From: an uncultured Lachnospiraceae bacterium
GTDB taxonomy: Bacteria > Bacillota > Clostridia > Lachnospirales > Lachnospiraceae
NCBI GenBank assembly: GCA_958426095.1
Contig: CATZYB010000029.1
Span: forward strand, 1 to 17,679
Direction: 5' to 3'
Length of the DNA stretch: 17,679 bases
Both the position numbers and the translations under genes were made by a program. This document shows, in pieces, positions 1 to 7,234 of this stretch; positions within the stretch are counted from its first letter, which is position 1; each line of letters starts with the position of its first letter. Under the pieces are notes generated by a model. The model was not told the DNA's origin and did not search any database. It was given only the letters and a program-made list of their open reading frames with translations.

Positions 1-461
1 GCATTTTCCCAAATTGCAGTGTGTATTTTATCCACATTATAATAAATACTTTCGTTCATCGTTTTAATACGATTTGCCACATAGACCTGACGCTGAAGTT
101 GTCTCGCCTCATAATGACTGGCCAGCCCCTCCAGTTTTTGGATCAGCTCATCGGATTTCTTCGCCGTAATAAATTTTGACGCCTGGACCGTATCCACCAA
201 TAATTTCAACTCCGCCAGCTCAAAATCCCGTTTTCCCAGATAATAGCCGGACGGAGCATCCTTTCGTAAAATGATATCCATACCAAAAGTCCTCAAAGTC
301 TCTATATCCGCATAAATACTTTTTCGCTCCGCCTGGATGCCATATCGCCCTAACTCCGTGATCAGATCCGCCACCGTCAGCGGATGTTTTTCATCACTGC
401 GCTCCAGAAAGGCCCGCATCAAATATAAAATTTTTTTTTTCTGGTTCTGTAACTTTGCCAT
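1..461 (-). CDS. WYL-domain (YafY/DeoR-like) transcriptional regulator, 5' part only
   Basis: An open frame begins at ATG 461 and runs off the left edge, giving the first 153 residues. The N-terminus (MAKLQNQKKKILYLMRAFLE) followed by a helix-turn-helix stretch ending in RKSIYADIETLRTFGMDI matches the HTH_11/DeoR-like domain of WYL regulators. The segment RKDAPSGYYLGKRDFELAELKLLVDTVQASKFIT is the usual linker into the sensor part. The WYL domain itself should lie beyond the window. Family members are cytosolic DNA-binding proteins that respond to ligands, stress or nucleic acid; the ligand here is unknown. An AGAGG ribosome-binding site lies about 11 bases upstream. Codons 8-11 contain a run of ten A bases. 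The gene has its own promoter and looks self-regulated. The family call is strong; the target genes are unknown. Confidence 0.88.
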   Translation of the reverse strand, partial: MAKLQNQKKKILYLMRAFLERSDEKHPLTVADLITELGRYGIQAERKSIYADIETLRTFGMDIILRKDAPSGYYLGKRDFELAELKLLVDTVQASKFITAKKSDELIQKLEGLASHYEARQLQRQVYVANRIKTMNESIYYNVDKIHTAIWEN

Positions 462-482
462 GATCCACCAAACCTCTTTATT

Positions 483-517
483 AGGACAATTATATCAATG
501 TCCCATAAAAAGGACAA
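483..517 (-). promoter_or_regulatory. Promoter and probable operator of the WYL regulator gene
   Basis: On the minus strand, a -35 like TTGTCC (512-517) and a perfect -10 TATAAT (489-494) are separated by 17 bases, and the start codon at 461 lies just downstream. The promoter is overlaid with a repeated motif: GGACA at 484-488 and 512-516, with its inverse TGTCC at 499-503. The copies cover the -35, the spacer and the edge of the -10, so a bound protein would block polymerase. The promoter elements and repeats are seen directly; autoregulation is inferred. Confidence 0.7.
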
Positions 518-556
518 TGATTTTATGAAATATTGAGAAATTCAAAATAAATAATC

Positions 557-631
557 AAAAGGTCTTAAAGAACATCGGACAAACCCCAAAAACAAACTTT
601 TTGGTCATCCCACGTTTCTTTAAGACCTTTT
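557..631 (-). terminator. Nested hairpin terminator of the MATE-degV-CxxCxxCC operon
   Basis: A perfect 16-base inverted repeat (557-572 with 616-631) starts immediately after the stop codon at 633-635. Inside its loop sits a second perfect hairpin with 7-bp arms, CCAAAAA (586-592) and TTTTTGG (598-604). Reading the minus strand, the outer stem ends in TTTTGATTATT. A two-tier structure of this kind is unusual for a simple terminator, but the position fits transcription termination of the operon. Confidence 0.7.
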
Positions 632-632
632 A

Positions 633-1298
633 TTATGCTAATATACCTTGAAGTACCTCTTCCGCCTCCGACGCTCGCATTTCAAACAACGTATAAAAAT
701 CATCTTCCGCCGGAAATGATTCCATATAAAATTTTTGCAGAATATAAAGGCTCACCTGACGGCGCAAGCCATCGTTGTCTTTGGAATCCAATGCCTGCTG
801 AACAGCTTTAAGAAAGTAATGCCATCGGCAGATAAAGGCTTCCTGCCGTTTAAGTTCCGGTTCTTCCAGCCATTTTTTTATTTTCACCTTGGCCGGACAG
901 GGATTTGGGCACTCATGAGTCTGAAGAAAATATTTAAAGCTGTGCTGTTCATAATAGCGCCCCAGCGGAAACAAACGGCAGATTCCCGGACGAAAATCAT
1001 GAACCGTACACCGATTCTGTTCGTCCAAAAACGAACATTGATCCGATGTTTCCGTCATCTTCAGATTCGGCAGAATAATGCCGTCCGCCACATTGAGTTC
1101 TATTTTTTCTTTGAGCAGCTGTTCAAAGGTACAGTCCAAACGGGTCGTCAACCGAAATATATCCAACGGGTCAAGAACGATGCTCTTTCCCATTCCTTTA
1201 CAGCAGCTTCCGCATCCTCTGCATCCGGCTTTCACCATATCGCCGGAGGTATAATACTTTCCATCGGAAATATCCGCCATATCCACATATCGTTTCAT
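633..1298 (-). CDS. YkgJ-type CxxCxxCC cysteine-cluster protein
   Basis: This 221-residue protein carries the PF03692 signature at residues 26-33 (CRGCGSCC), followed by further conserved cysteines in the segments CSFLDEQNRC, GICRLFPLGRYY and HECPNPCP. The family is thought to bind zinc or an iron-sulfur cluster; its biochemical role is not settled. No signal peptide or membrane segment is visible, so it is probably cytosolic. The start ATG lies 3 bases after the degV stop codon, with AAGGTG about 12 bases upstream inside the degV tail, so it is the last gene of the operon. A nested terminator follows directly. The family assignment is firm; the function is not. Confidence 0.88.
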   Translation of the reverse strand: MKRYVDMADISDGKYYTSGDMVKAGCRGCGSCCKGMGKSIVLDPLDIFRLTTRLDCTFEQLLKEKIELNVADGIILPNLKMTETSDQCSFLDEQNRCTVHDFRPGICRLFPLGRYYEQHSFKYFLQTHECPNPCPAKVKIKKWLEEPELKRQEAFICRWHYFLKAVQQALDSKDNDGLRRQVSLYILQKFYMESFPAEDDFYTLFEMRASEAEEVLQGILA

Positions 1299-1301
1299 AC
1301 T

Positions 1302-2165
1302 CTACAGCACCTTATAAAATCCAATGCCTCTGGCTTCCGGTCCGGTATGCGTAGCAATGCTGCAGCCCAGATTTCCATACATCACATCAAACCCCGGAAA
1401 AGCCTCTGACACTTCCAGGCGCCAGGCTTCCGCATCCTCCGCATTTCTAAAGGAGCCCGCTGTTCCCACCCGGACTTTTGACATATCAGCCCCGGCCAAA
1501 CGCTCTTTAAAATCATTTTTCAAAGCTTCGATCAGTTTGGCCTGGCACCGTTTCATTCCACGCGCTTTCGCATAAGCATCTAAACGATCTCCCTGAATAG
1601 ATAGAATCGGTTTTATATTGAGTACGCCGCCAATAGCTGCGGCGGCCGGTGTGATTCGTCCGCCCTTTTTCAAAAATTCCAACGTATCCACCGCAATATA
1701 GATACTTGCATCATAGGCGGCTGCTTCTAAAGCTTCCTTGATCTGAAGTGCATTTTTTCCCTCATTTGCCAGTTTTAAGGCGTCCAGCACCGAGGCATAC
1801 TGGGTCACTGAAATCCGGTGATTGTCGGCGACCTGAACCTTACCGTCATAGTCTCTCGCCAATATGATCGCACTGGCGCAGGAATTGCTTAAACCGCTGG
1901 ACATCGGAATATAGACAAGATCATCATAGCCTTCGTCTAATACCCGCTCCCACAGGTCCATAACATCTCCCGGCGACGGCTGGGAAGTTGTAATATCACC
2001 GCCGCTCATTTGACTTTGAAAAAAAGCTTCCTGAGTCAGATTCACACCTTCATAATAAGTTTTCCCATCGATCATCACCGGCATAGGCACAACATAGACA
2101 CCGAGTTCTCTGCCTAACTCTGCTGTGATACCGCTGTTACTGTCTGTCACAACCGCTGTTTTCAT
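1302..2165 (-). CDS. DegV family fatty-acid-binding protein
   Basis: This 287-residue protein begins MKTAVVTDSNSGI, the standard DegV opening, and contains TTSQPSPGD and PMSSGLSNS, the two segments that line the lipid carboxylate site. DegV/FakB proteins bind a fatty acid and can present it to a fatty-acid kinase (FakA) for phosphorylation and phospholipid synthesis; no kinase gene is visible here. The frame is open for 29 codons upstream, but a GGAGGA site 8 bases before ATG 2165 sets the start. An ATG two codons earlier is only 2 bases from that site. The start is 16 bases after the MATE stop codon, so the genes are cotranscribed. Confidence 0.9.
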   Translation of the reverse strand: MKTAVVTDSNSGITAELGRELGVYVVPMPVMIDGKTYYEGVNLTQEAFFQSQMSGGDITTSQPSPGDVMDLWERVLDEGYDDLVYIPMSSGLSNSCASAIILARDYDGKVQVADNHRISVTQYASVLDALKLANEGKNALQIKEALEAAAYDASIYIAVDTLEFLKKGGRITPAAAAIGGVLNIKPILSIQGDRLDAYAKARGMKRCQAKLIEALKNDFKERLAGADMSKVRVGTAGSFRNAEDAEAWRLEVSEAFPGFDVMYGNLGCSIATHTGPEARGIGFYKVL

Positions 2166-2181
2166 TTGCATTTCCTCCCAA

Positions 2182-3561
2182 TTATACTGTTGCCGGCTGA
2201 ATCCGTTTTCCAACTCGCTTTCTGGCCCATATGAAACATATGACATGAGCAATGAATGTCACAATCCATGTTACCGGATAAGAATAATATACCATTCGTA
2301 TATTGTGGAATTCCGGTATCTGAAAAACTGTCGCCAACCAAAGAATACGAAGTCCGCAGGCCCCAATCGTCGAAACGATCATCGGCATAATGGAATACCC
2401 GATTCCACGCAGACTTCCAACCATAACATCCATCATCCCGCAAAGCGCATAAGTCGCAGCAATGACCCGAAGCCGTACAAGCCCCGCCTGAATGACCTCC
2501 GGACTGGATGAATATATACCGAGCAATGGATTTCCAAAAATAACACAGGCATTACCTAAAACAAGACCAACCACGATCGCACAGATCTGCCCGCAAAAAA
2601 GGATCTTATTGATCCGTTCATATTTTCCGGCCCCCATATTCTGGCTTGTAAATGAAACGGTGGCCTGATGAAAGGCATTCATGGACACATAAACAAAGCC
2701 CTCAATATTAGCCGCTGCCGAATTTCCCGCAACGATCGTCGCTCCGAAAATATTCACCGAAGATTGGATCAAAACATTCGACAATGCAAACACAATTCCC
2801 TGGAAACCGGCCGGCAGGCCGATCCTCAAAATTTTCTTCAGTTTATCTTTATATATATGAAGCTTTGAAGGTATCAACTGGATACCGCCCTTTTCCTTCA
2901 TTAAACATCGAAATACAAGGCCGCCGGACACTGTCTCAGAAATAACCGTTGCCAGAGCAACCCCGGCCACATCCAAGCGGCATATGATAACAAAAAAGAG
3001 ATTTAAAATAACATTGATGATCCCGGCCTCAGTCAGATAAAACAATGGCCGCCGCGTATCTCCCACGGCTCTTAAGATGGCACTTCCAAAGTTATAGACC
3101 ATCACCGCCGGCATTCCGATAAAATAAATCCGAAGATAGAGTGTAGCCAGACCAATAACCTCCTGAGGCGCCTGCATCCATTCAAGGAGTACGCGGGCAC
3201 TGACGATTCCGCCGACCATTAAAAAAAGACCGCTGAACAGACTCAAAAGCATCGCTGTATGTACAGTTTCTGTCAGATCCTCTTCCTGTTTTGCCCCATA
3301 ACATAAGCCAGTCAAAACATTTACACCGACAGACAAGCCGATAAACAGATTCGTGAGCAGATTGATCAGCGCCGTATTTGAACCTACCGCCGCCAGCGAA
3401 TTATCACCTGCAAAACGCCCTACTACAACAATATCTGCAGCATTGAACAAAAGCTGAAGAATACTGGAACAGACCAGCGGTATGGCAAACATCAGCATCT
3501 TTTTCATGATAGGACCGCTGCACATATCCATCTCAAATCTTTTTCCCTGTTTTTCTTCCAC
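2182..3561 (-). CDS. MATE family multidrug/Na+ (or H+) efflux transporter (first copy)
   Basis: This 459-residue integral membrane protein has the MATE two-half layout. The N-half has LLFNAADIVVVGRFAG and the loop YGAKQEEDLTETVHTAM; the C-half repeats the plan with NMGAGKYERINKILFCG. Length and hydrophobic pattern fit 12 membrane helices. MATE transporters export cationic drugs or metabolites using ion gradients; the substrate here is unknown. The start is GTG 3561, preceded about 10 bases upstream by GGTGGAAG. ATG codons at residues 11 and 13 are weaker alternatives. It leads the operon with degV and the CxxCxxCC gene. It closely resembles the copy at 12010-13362 (shared LLFN/VLFN-x-AD, MPA-x-x-VYNFG and RPL-x-YL) and is more distant from the copy at 5873-7234. 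Confidence 0.92.
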   Translation of the reverse strand: MEEKQGKRFEMDMCSGPIMKKMLMFAIPLVCSSILQLLFNAADIVVVGRFAGDNSLAAVGSNTALINLLTNLFIGLSVGVNVLTGLCYGAKQEEDLTETVHTAMLLSLFSGLFLMVGGIVSARVLLEWMQAPQEVIGLATLYLRIYFIGMPAVMVYNFGSAILRAVGDTRRPLFYLTEAGIINVILNLFFVIICRLDVAGVALATVISETVSGGLVFRCLMKEKGGIQLIPSKLHIYKDKLKKILRIGLPAGFQGIVFALSNVLIQSSVNIFGATIVAGNSAAANIEGFVYVSMNAFHQATVSFTSQNMGAGKYERINKILFCGQICAIVVGLVLGNACVIFGNPLLGIYSSSPEVIQAGLVRLRVIAATYALCGMMDVMVGSLRGIGYSIMPMIVSTIGACGLRILWLATVFQIPEFHNIRMVYYSYPVTWIVTFIAHVICFIWARKRVGKRIQPATV

Positions 3562-3612
3562 AACAAACCATCTTCCACCGAAATTTACATATTGACAAAA
3601 GCTACAATGCTT

Positions 3613-3641
3613 ATGATAACACTTTTAATCCCAACTGTCAC
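3613..3641 (-). promoter_or_regulatory. Sigma-A type promoter of the MATE-degV operon
   Basis: On the minus strand, GTGACA (3636-3641) and TATCAT (3613-3618) are spaced 17 bases apart, each one mismatch from consensus. Transcription would begin about 45 bases before GTG 3561. No obvious operator dyad overlaps it. Confidence 0.65.
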
Positions 3642-3651
3642 CCGCTTATTT

Positions 3652-3695
3652 TCAAAAAATAAGAACCGGAAATCCTCAAAGAATTCCCGGTTCTC
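3652..3695 (-). terminator. Rho-independent terminator of aspS
   Basis: The stem AGAACCGG/CCGGTTCT, extended by a partly paired AA/TT section, closes an 11-base loop between 3661 and 3694. On the minus strand it is followed by ATTTTTTG. It lies 19 bases past the aspS stop codon and separates aspS from the MATE-degV operon. Confidence 0.85.
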
Positions 3696-3713
3696 ATTTA
3701 AACATTTCTATTA

Positions 3714-5459
3714 TTAATCTCTGACTTTAATATGGGCTTCCCGAAGTTGTTTTTCAGTCACTTCATTTGGCGCACCACACATCAGATCCTGGGCATTGCT
3801 GTTCATTGGGAAGGCAATGACCTCACGGATATTTTCTTCATTCCGAAGCAGCATGATCATCCGGTCAACGCCCGGCGCCATTCCGGCATGAGGCGGAGCG
3901 CCGAACTGAAACGCATTGTAGAGGGCGCCAAATTTTTCTTTCAGAGTTTCTTCATCGTAACCTGCGATCTCAAAAGCCTTCACCATGATTTCAATATCAT
4001 GATTCCGCACAGCGCCAGAGGACAATTCCACGCCATTGCAGACAATGTCATACTGATATGCCAGAATATCCAGCGGGTCCTTTGTCTGCAGAGCTTCCAG
4101 GCCGCCCTGAGGCATGGAAAATGGGTTGTGGGTAAAACCGATTTCCTTTGTCTCTTCATCCACTTCGTACATCGGAAAATCATTGATATAACAGAACCGA
4201 TAAGCCTTTTCTTCCAACAGACCCATCCGCTTACCAAGCTCATCCCGAATCTGTCCCGCATATTTGCAGGCCAGTTTTTCCGTCGCCGCAATGAAGAAAA
4301 TCGTATCTCCGACGGACAAACTGCCAATCTTAGCCAGCTCCTTTTTCATATCCTCCGGAATAAATTTATCAATCGGCCCTTTATAACTCATATCTTCCAG
4401 GACTTCCAAATAACCAAGACCGCTCATTCCAATCTCCTGAGCAAATTTCAGGAGTTTTTCATGGAATCCTTTAGACAAATTTCCATGAACCCGGATGGCC
4501 CGGACAGTTTTTTTATGGAACGGTTTAAATGTGCATCGCTGGAAAAATTCCGTGACATCAATAATCCGCAAAGGGTTTCGCAGATCCGGTTTATCTGTGC
4601 CAAACTCAAGCATAGCCTGTTTATAGCTAATAACCGGGAATGGCACTTCCGTCACCGCATATCCTTCCGGTGCAAAAGTCTTAAATGTCTCAGCCAATAC
4701 TTCTTCGCCGATCTTAAACACATCTTCCTGGGTCGCAAAGCTCATCTCAAAGTCTAACTGATAAAATTCTCCTGGAGAACGGTCCGCCCGGGCATCCTCA
4801 TCCCGGAAACACGGTGCGATCTGATAATATTTGTCAAAGCCGGCGGTCATCAAAAGCTGTTTATACTGCTGCGGCGCCTGAGGCAACGCATAAAATTTCC
4901 CTTTATGAACACGGGACGGAACAATATAGTCCCTTGCTCCTTCCGGTGAGGACGCACAGAGGATCGGCGTCTGGATTTCCGTAAATCCCATATCTTCCAT
5001 CTTATTCCGCAAAAACCGGATAACCCTTGAACGGAATAAAATGTTATCTTTCACTTTCTGATTTCTTAAGTCAAGATAACGGTATCTCAGCCGGACATCC
5101 TCACGGATTTCTTTCGATGTCGTGATTTCAAAAGGCAGATCCCGATAAACTTTTCCTAGAATTTCCACCTTATGAACTTCCAGCTCGATTGTTCCCGTAG
5201 CGATCTTCGGATTATACGTTTCCTCATCCCGCTCTGTGATCACACCTTCCACGGAAAGACACTGTTCTTTACGGATCCCCTTAAATAGATCCGTATTTCT
5301 GAATACCACCTGCACAACGCCATACATATCCCTTAAATCTACAAAAGATACGCCGCCGTGATCACGGATATTTTCGACCCATCCGGCCAGTTTCACTTCT
5401 GTACCAATATCACTTTCACTTACCTGATTCATTGTCTTGCTGCGATATACGTTTGACAT
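3714..5459 (-). CDS. aspS: Aspartyl-tRNA synthetase, probably non-discriminating (Asp/Asn)
   Basis: This 581-residue class II synthetase charges tRNA with aspartate in the cytosol. It has an N-terminal OB-fold anticodon domain (GWVENIRDHGGVSFVDLRD near residues 26-45), class II motif 1 (GFTEIQTPIL, ~158), motif 2 (FRDEDARADRSPGEFYQLD, ~218), a bacterial GAD-type insertion, and motif 3 (GVDRMIMLL, ~530). His in RDHGG, rather than Leu as in E. coli, is a feature linked to non-discriminating AspRS, which also makes Asp-tRNA(Asn) for amidation by GatCAB. Motif 2 reads RSPGEFYQ, one residue longer than the usual RQPEFTQ. The start is ATG 5459, with AAGGAAGAAGGAAA just upstream; an upstream in-frame ATG 15 codons earlier lacks such a site. 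It is controlled by the T-box leader and ends at a strong terminator. No gat genes are in view. Confidence 0.96.
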   Translation of the reverse strand: MSNVYRSKTMNQVSESDIGTEVKLAGWVENIRDHGGVSFVDLRDMYGVVQVVFRNTDLFKGIRKEQCLSVEGVITERDEETYNPKIATGTIELEVHKVEILGKVYRDLPFEITTSKEIREDVRLRYRYLDLRNQKVKDNILFRSRVIRFLRNKMEDMGFTEIQTPILCASSPEGARDYIVPSRVHKGKFYALPQAPQQYKQLLMTAGFDKYYQIAPCFRDEDARADRSPGEFYQLDFEMSFATQEDVFKIGEEVLAETFKTFAPEGYAVTEVPFPVISYKQAMLEFGTDKPDLRNPLRIIDVTEFFQRCTFKPFHKKTVRAIRVHGNLSKGFHEKLLKFAQEIGMSGLGYLEVLEDMSYKGPIDKFIPEDMKKELAKIGSLSVGDTIFFIAATEKLACKYAGQIRDELGKRMGLLEEKAYRFCYINDFPMYEVDEETKEIGFTHNPFSMPQGGLEALQTKDPLDILAYQYDIVCNGVELSSGAVRNHDIEIMVKAFEIAGYDEETLKEKFGALYNAFQFGAPPHAGMAPGVDRMIMLLRNEENIREVIAFPMNSNAQDLMCGAPNEVTEKQLREAHIKVRD

Positions 5460-5579
5460 TTTCCTTCTTCCTTTCTGCTCTGTTCGTTGTTGGACTGTGT
5501 TCAAAAAAGGACTGTGTGGGGCCGGACCTCATGTGCGCATTCATGATGGAACAATTTTATTTCCCAAATTATTTTATGA

Positions 5580-5842
5580 AATAAAAAAACTGCTCATCCT
5601 GAAATTTCTTTCAGGACGAACAGTGTATATCCGCGGTACCACCTGACTTACTGTCATAATAACAGCCACCTTCATGACCTGCTGTTTTAACGTCCAGCTC
5701 ACGGCGCCCCTACTAATCTCAAAAGACTTTCAGTTTGCAGCTGATAGAGTGTTATTCCTGCAAATTCACTTTACGGGTATCTCACCATCACCCGCTCTCT
5801 GGGAACGATAATCTGCAGTACTTCTCTCCGTCATCGCTTTTT
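5580..5842 (-). promoter_or_regulatory. T-box riboswitch leader of aspS with an Asn-like (AAC) specifier
   Basis: The minus-strand transcript contains the T-box core AGGTGGTACCGCGG (5631-5644), which pairs with the uncharged tRNA acceptor end, followed by a terminator stem (5589-5624). Stem I begins near GGAGAGAAGTACTGCAG. AGAG pairs with CUCU, and CUGCA pairs with UGCAG. Between these helices the 5' side carries AGUA and the 3' side GAAUAACA, the usual specifier-loop arrangement. The triplet in the specifier position, followed by A, is AAC (5753-5751), an asparagine codon. Uncharged tRNA would favour the antiterminator and turn on aspS. The T-box identity is certain; the specifier reading rests on hand-drawn pairing. 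Confidence 0.93.
5582..5624 (-). terminator. T-box terminator/antiterminator switch hairpin
   Basis: Two 16-base arms (5589-5604 and 5609-5624) pair fully in RNA, with two G-U pairs and a 4-base loop, followed on the minus strand by seven T. The 5' arm lies just past the T-box core, so forming the antiterminator competes with this stem. About 120 untranslated bases remain before the aspS ATG; nothing else is recognised there apart from a short direct repeat. Confidence 0.92.
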
Positions 5843-5847
5843 TGAGA

Positions 5848-5876
5848 ATTTTATACCTATACTTTAAATTTGTCAA
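5848..5876 (-). promoter_or_regulatory. Promoter of the aspS T-box transcript
   Basis: On the minus strand a consensus TTGACA (5871-5876) and TAAAAT (5848-5853) are 17 bases apart, placing the transcript start just before the T-box Stem I. The TGA stop codon of the upstream MATE gene (5873-5875) is part of this -35 element. Confidence 0.85.
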
Positions 5877-7234
5877 GTAGTTTTCATCTTTTTTTGATAA
5901 GACCGCAAATGAACTATGTAGCACACTGTAAAAAACAGAATCCCATAAACTGAGGCGGCCGGAACTGCCAGACCGATATCCACCAGTGTAGCGCCCGGTT
6001 TCAGGCTGAACAAATAGGACAATGGCACTCGAACCAGAAACGATGCTGTAATTCCCTGGAACATGACGGGCATCGTCTTTCCATGACCATTGAAAAATCC
6101 AATATAACTGAAAACAATACAGGTCAATACGGCCTCCGGACTAAATCCTTTCAGATATTCCGCAGATTTGGCAATGTATTCCGGATTGGATGTAAAGAGC
6201 GCCGAAGGTACATCGCCCCGGAAGAAGGCAGTGGCAAAAATAAATATACCGATAAAAGCACCGATAGCCATCCCCGTATACATGGCTTTACGCGCCCTGT
6301 CTTCCCGGCCTGCGCCCACATTCTGTCCGACAAAAGCCGACATGGACTGCATCAATGACGACGGTATGAGCATGACAAAAGCAATAACTTTCTGGGCAAT
6401 ACCATACCCCGAGGATGCCTCCAGGCCAATACCATTAACAATCGCACAGAGAATCAAAAAAGAAATATTGGTCAGCAATTCCTGAAAAGCGATCGGCACT
6501 CCTGTCTGTAAAAAGAATAGAATTTCCCGATGAAAACCGATATCTTTCCTGGACATGGTAAAGGGAAGATTTTGACGGCAGATAATAATCCACGACAAGA
6601 CCACGCTGACCGCCTGAGCCAAAATCGTTGCCAAAGCCGCTCCGGCCACATTCATATGAAAAACAGCCACAAACAGCAAATCTCCGAAAATATTCGTCAC
6701 ACAGGCAATAGCCACGAAAATCAATGGCAGTCTGGAATTTCCAAGGCCGCGGAAAATACCGCTGATAACATTATAGGCCACCACAAATACGATTCCCGCA
6801 CCGCAAATACGAACATAAGTCACCGTCAGATCAAAAGCCGCCTCCGGTGCATTTAACCAGGAAGAAAAGACCGGTGCAAAGGCCAGTAAAAGTATCATCA
6901 GGACAACAGATAACAGAGCAAAAAAACAGACGGCTCCGCCAATCACCTTACCGATGCGTTCCGGCTTACGCTCACCTAAAAACCGACTGATCACCACCGT
7001 TACTCCCATGGTCAGACTTGTGATCACAAAGGTGACCAGGTTGATGATATTACTCCCTGTAGCTACCGCCGATATTCCCGCATCCGTTCCAAACTGTCCT
7101 ACAACAAGCAAATCCACCGCACCATACATGGCCTGAAGCACAAGAGCTCCCAGTATCGGTATCATAAAGCGCAGCAGCTTTCCCGCAATACTGCCCTGGG
7201 TAAAATCATCCGACAAACCATTCTCTTTACTCAT
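5873..7234 (-). CDS. MATE family efflux transporter (second copy), coupled to a LysR gene
   Basis: This 453-residue polytopic protein shows both MATE halves: MYGAVDLLVVGQFG and FLGERKPERIGKVIGG in the first, NVGAGREDRARKAMYTG in the second. Its sequence differs clearly from the other two MATE proteins here, so it belongs to a different subgroup. The substrate is unknown. The frame is open upstream, but the start is ATG 7234 with GGGAG about 9 bases before it. This ATG overlaps the LysR stop codon (ATGA), implying translational coupling and joint expression. Its own stop codon lies inside the -35 box of the aspS promoter, and no terminator is seen between the two genes, so read-through into aspS is possible. 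Confidence 0.92.
   Translation of the reverse strand: MSKENGLSDDFTQGSIAGKLLRFMIPILGALVLQAMYGAVDLLVVGQFGTDAGISAVATGSNIINLVTFVITSLTMGVTVVISRFLGERKPERIGKVIGGAVCFFALLSVVLMILLLAFAPVFSSWLNAPEAAFDLTVTYVRICGAGIVFVVAYNVISGIFRGLGNSRLPLIFVAIACVTNIFGDLLFVAVFHMNVAGAALATILAQAVSVVLSWIIICRQNLPFTMSRKDIGFHREILFFLQTGVPIAFQELLTNISFLILCAIVNGIGLEASSGYGIAQKVIAFVMLIPSSLMQSMSAFVGQNVGAGREDRARKAMYTGMAIGAFIGIFIFATAFFRGDVPSALFTSNPEYIAKSAEYLKGFSPEAVLTCIVFSYIGFFNGHGKTMPVMFQGITASFLVRVPLSYLFSLKPGATLVDIGLAVPAASVYGILFFTVCYIVHLRSYQKKMKTT

Noticed and set aside
735..1409. Plus-strand frame opposite the CxxCxxCC gene
   Set aside because: It is opposite a gene with a clear cysteine signature and shows no recognisable domain.
3732..4757. 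Long open frame on the plus strand opposite aspS
   Set aside because: It lies wholly within aspS, has no ribosome site or recognisable domain, and the opposite strand is a clear synthetase.
5492..5517. Direct repeat GGACTGTGT twice, 17 bases apart, in the aspS leader after the terminator
   Set aside because: It is only two copies of a short word with no dyad or known role; it is noted but not called as a site.
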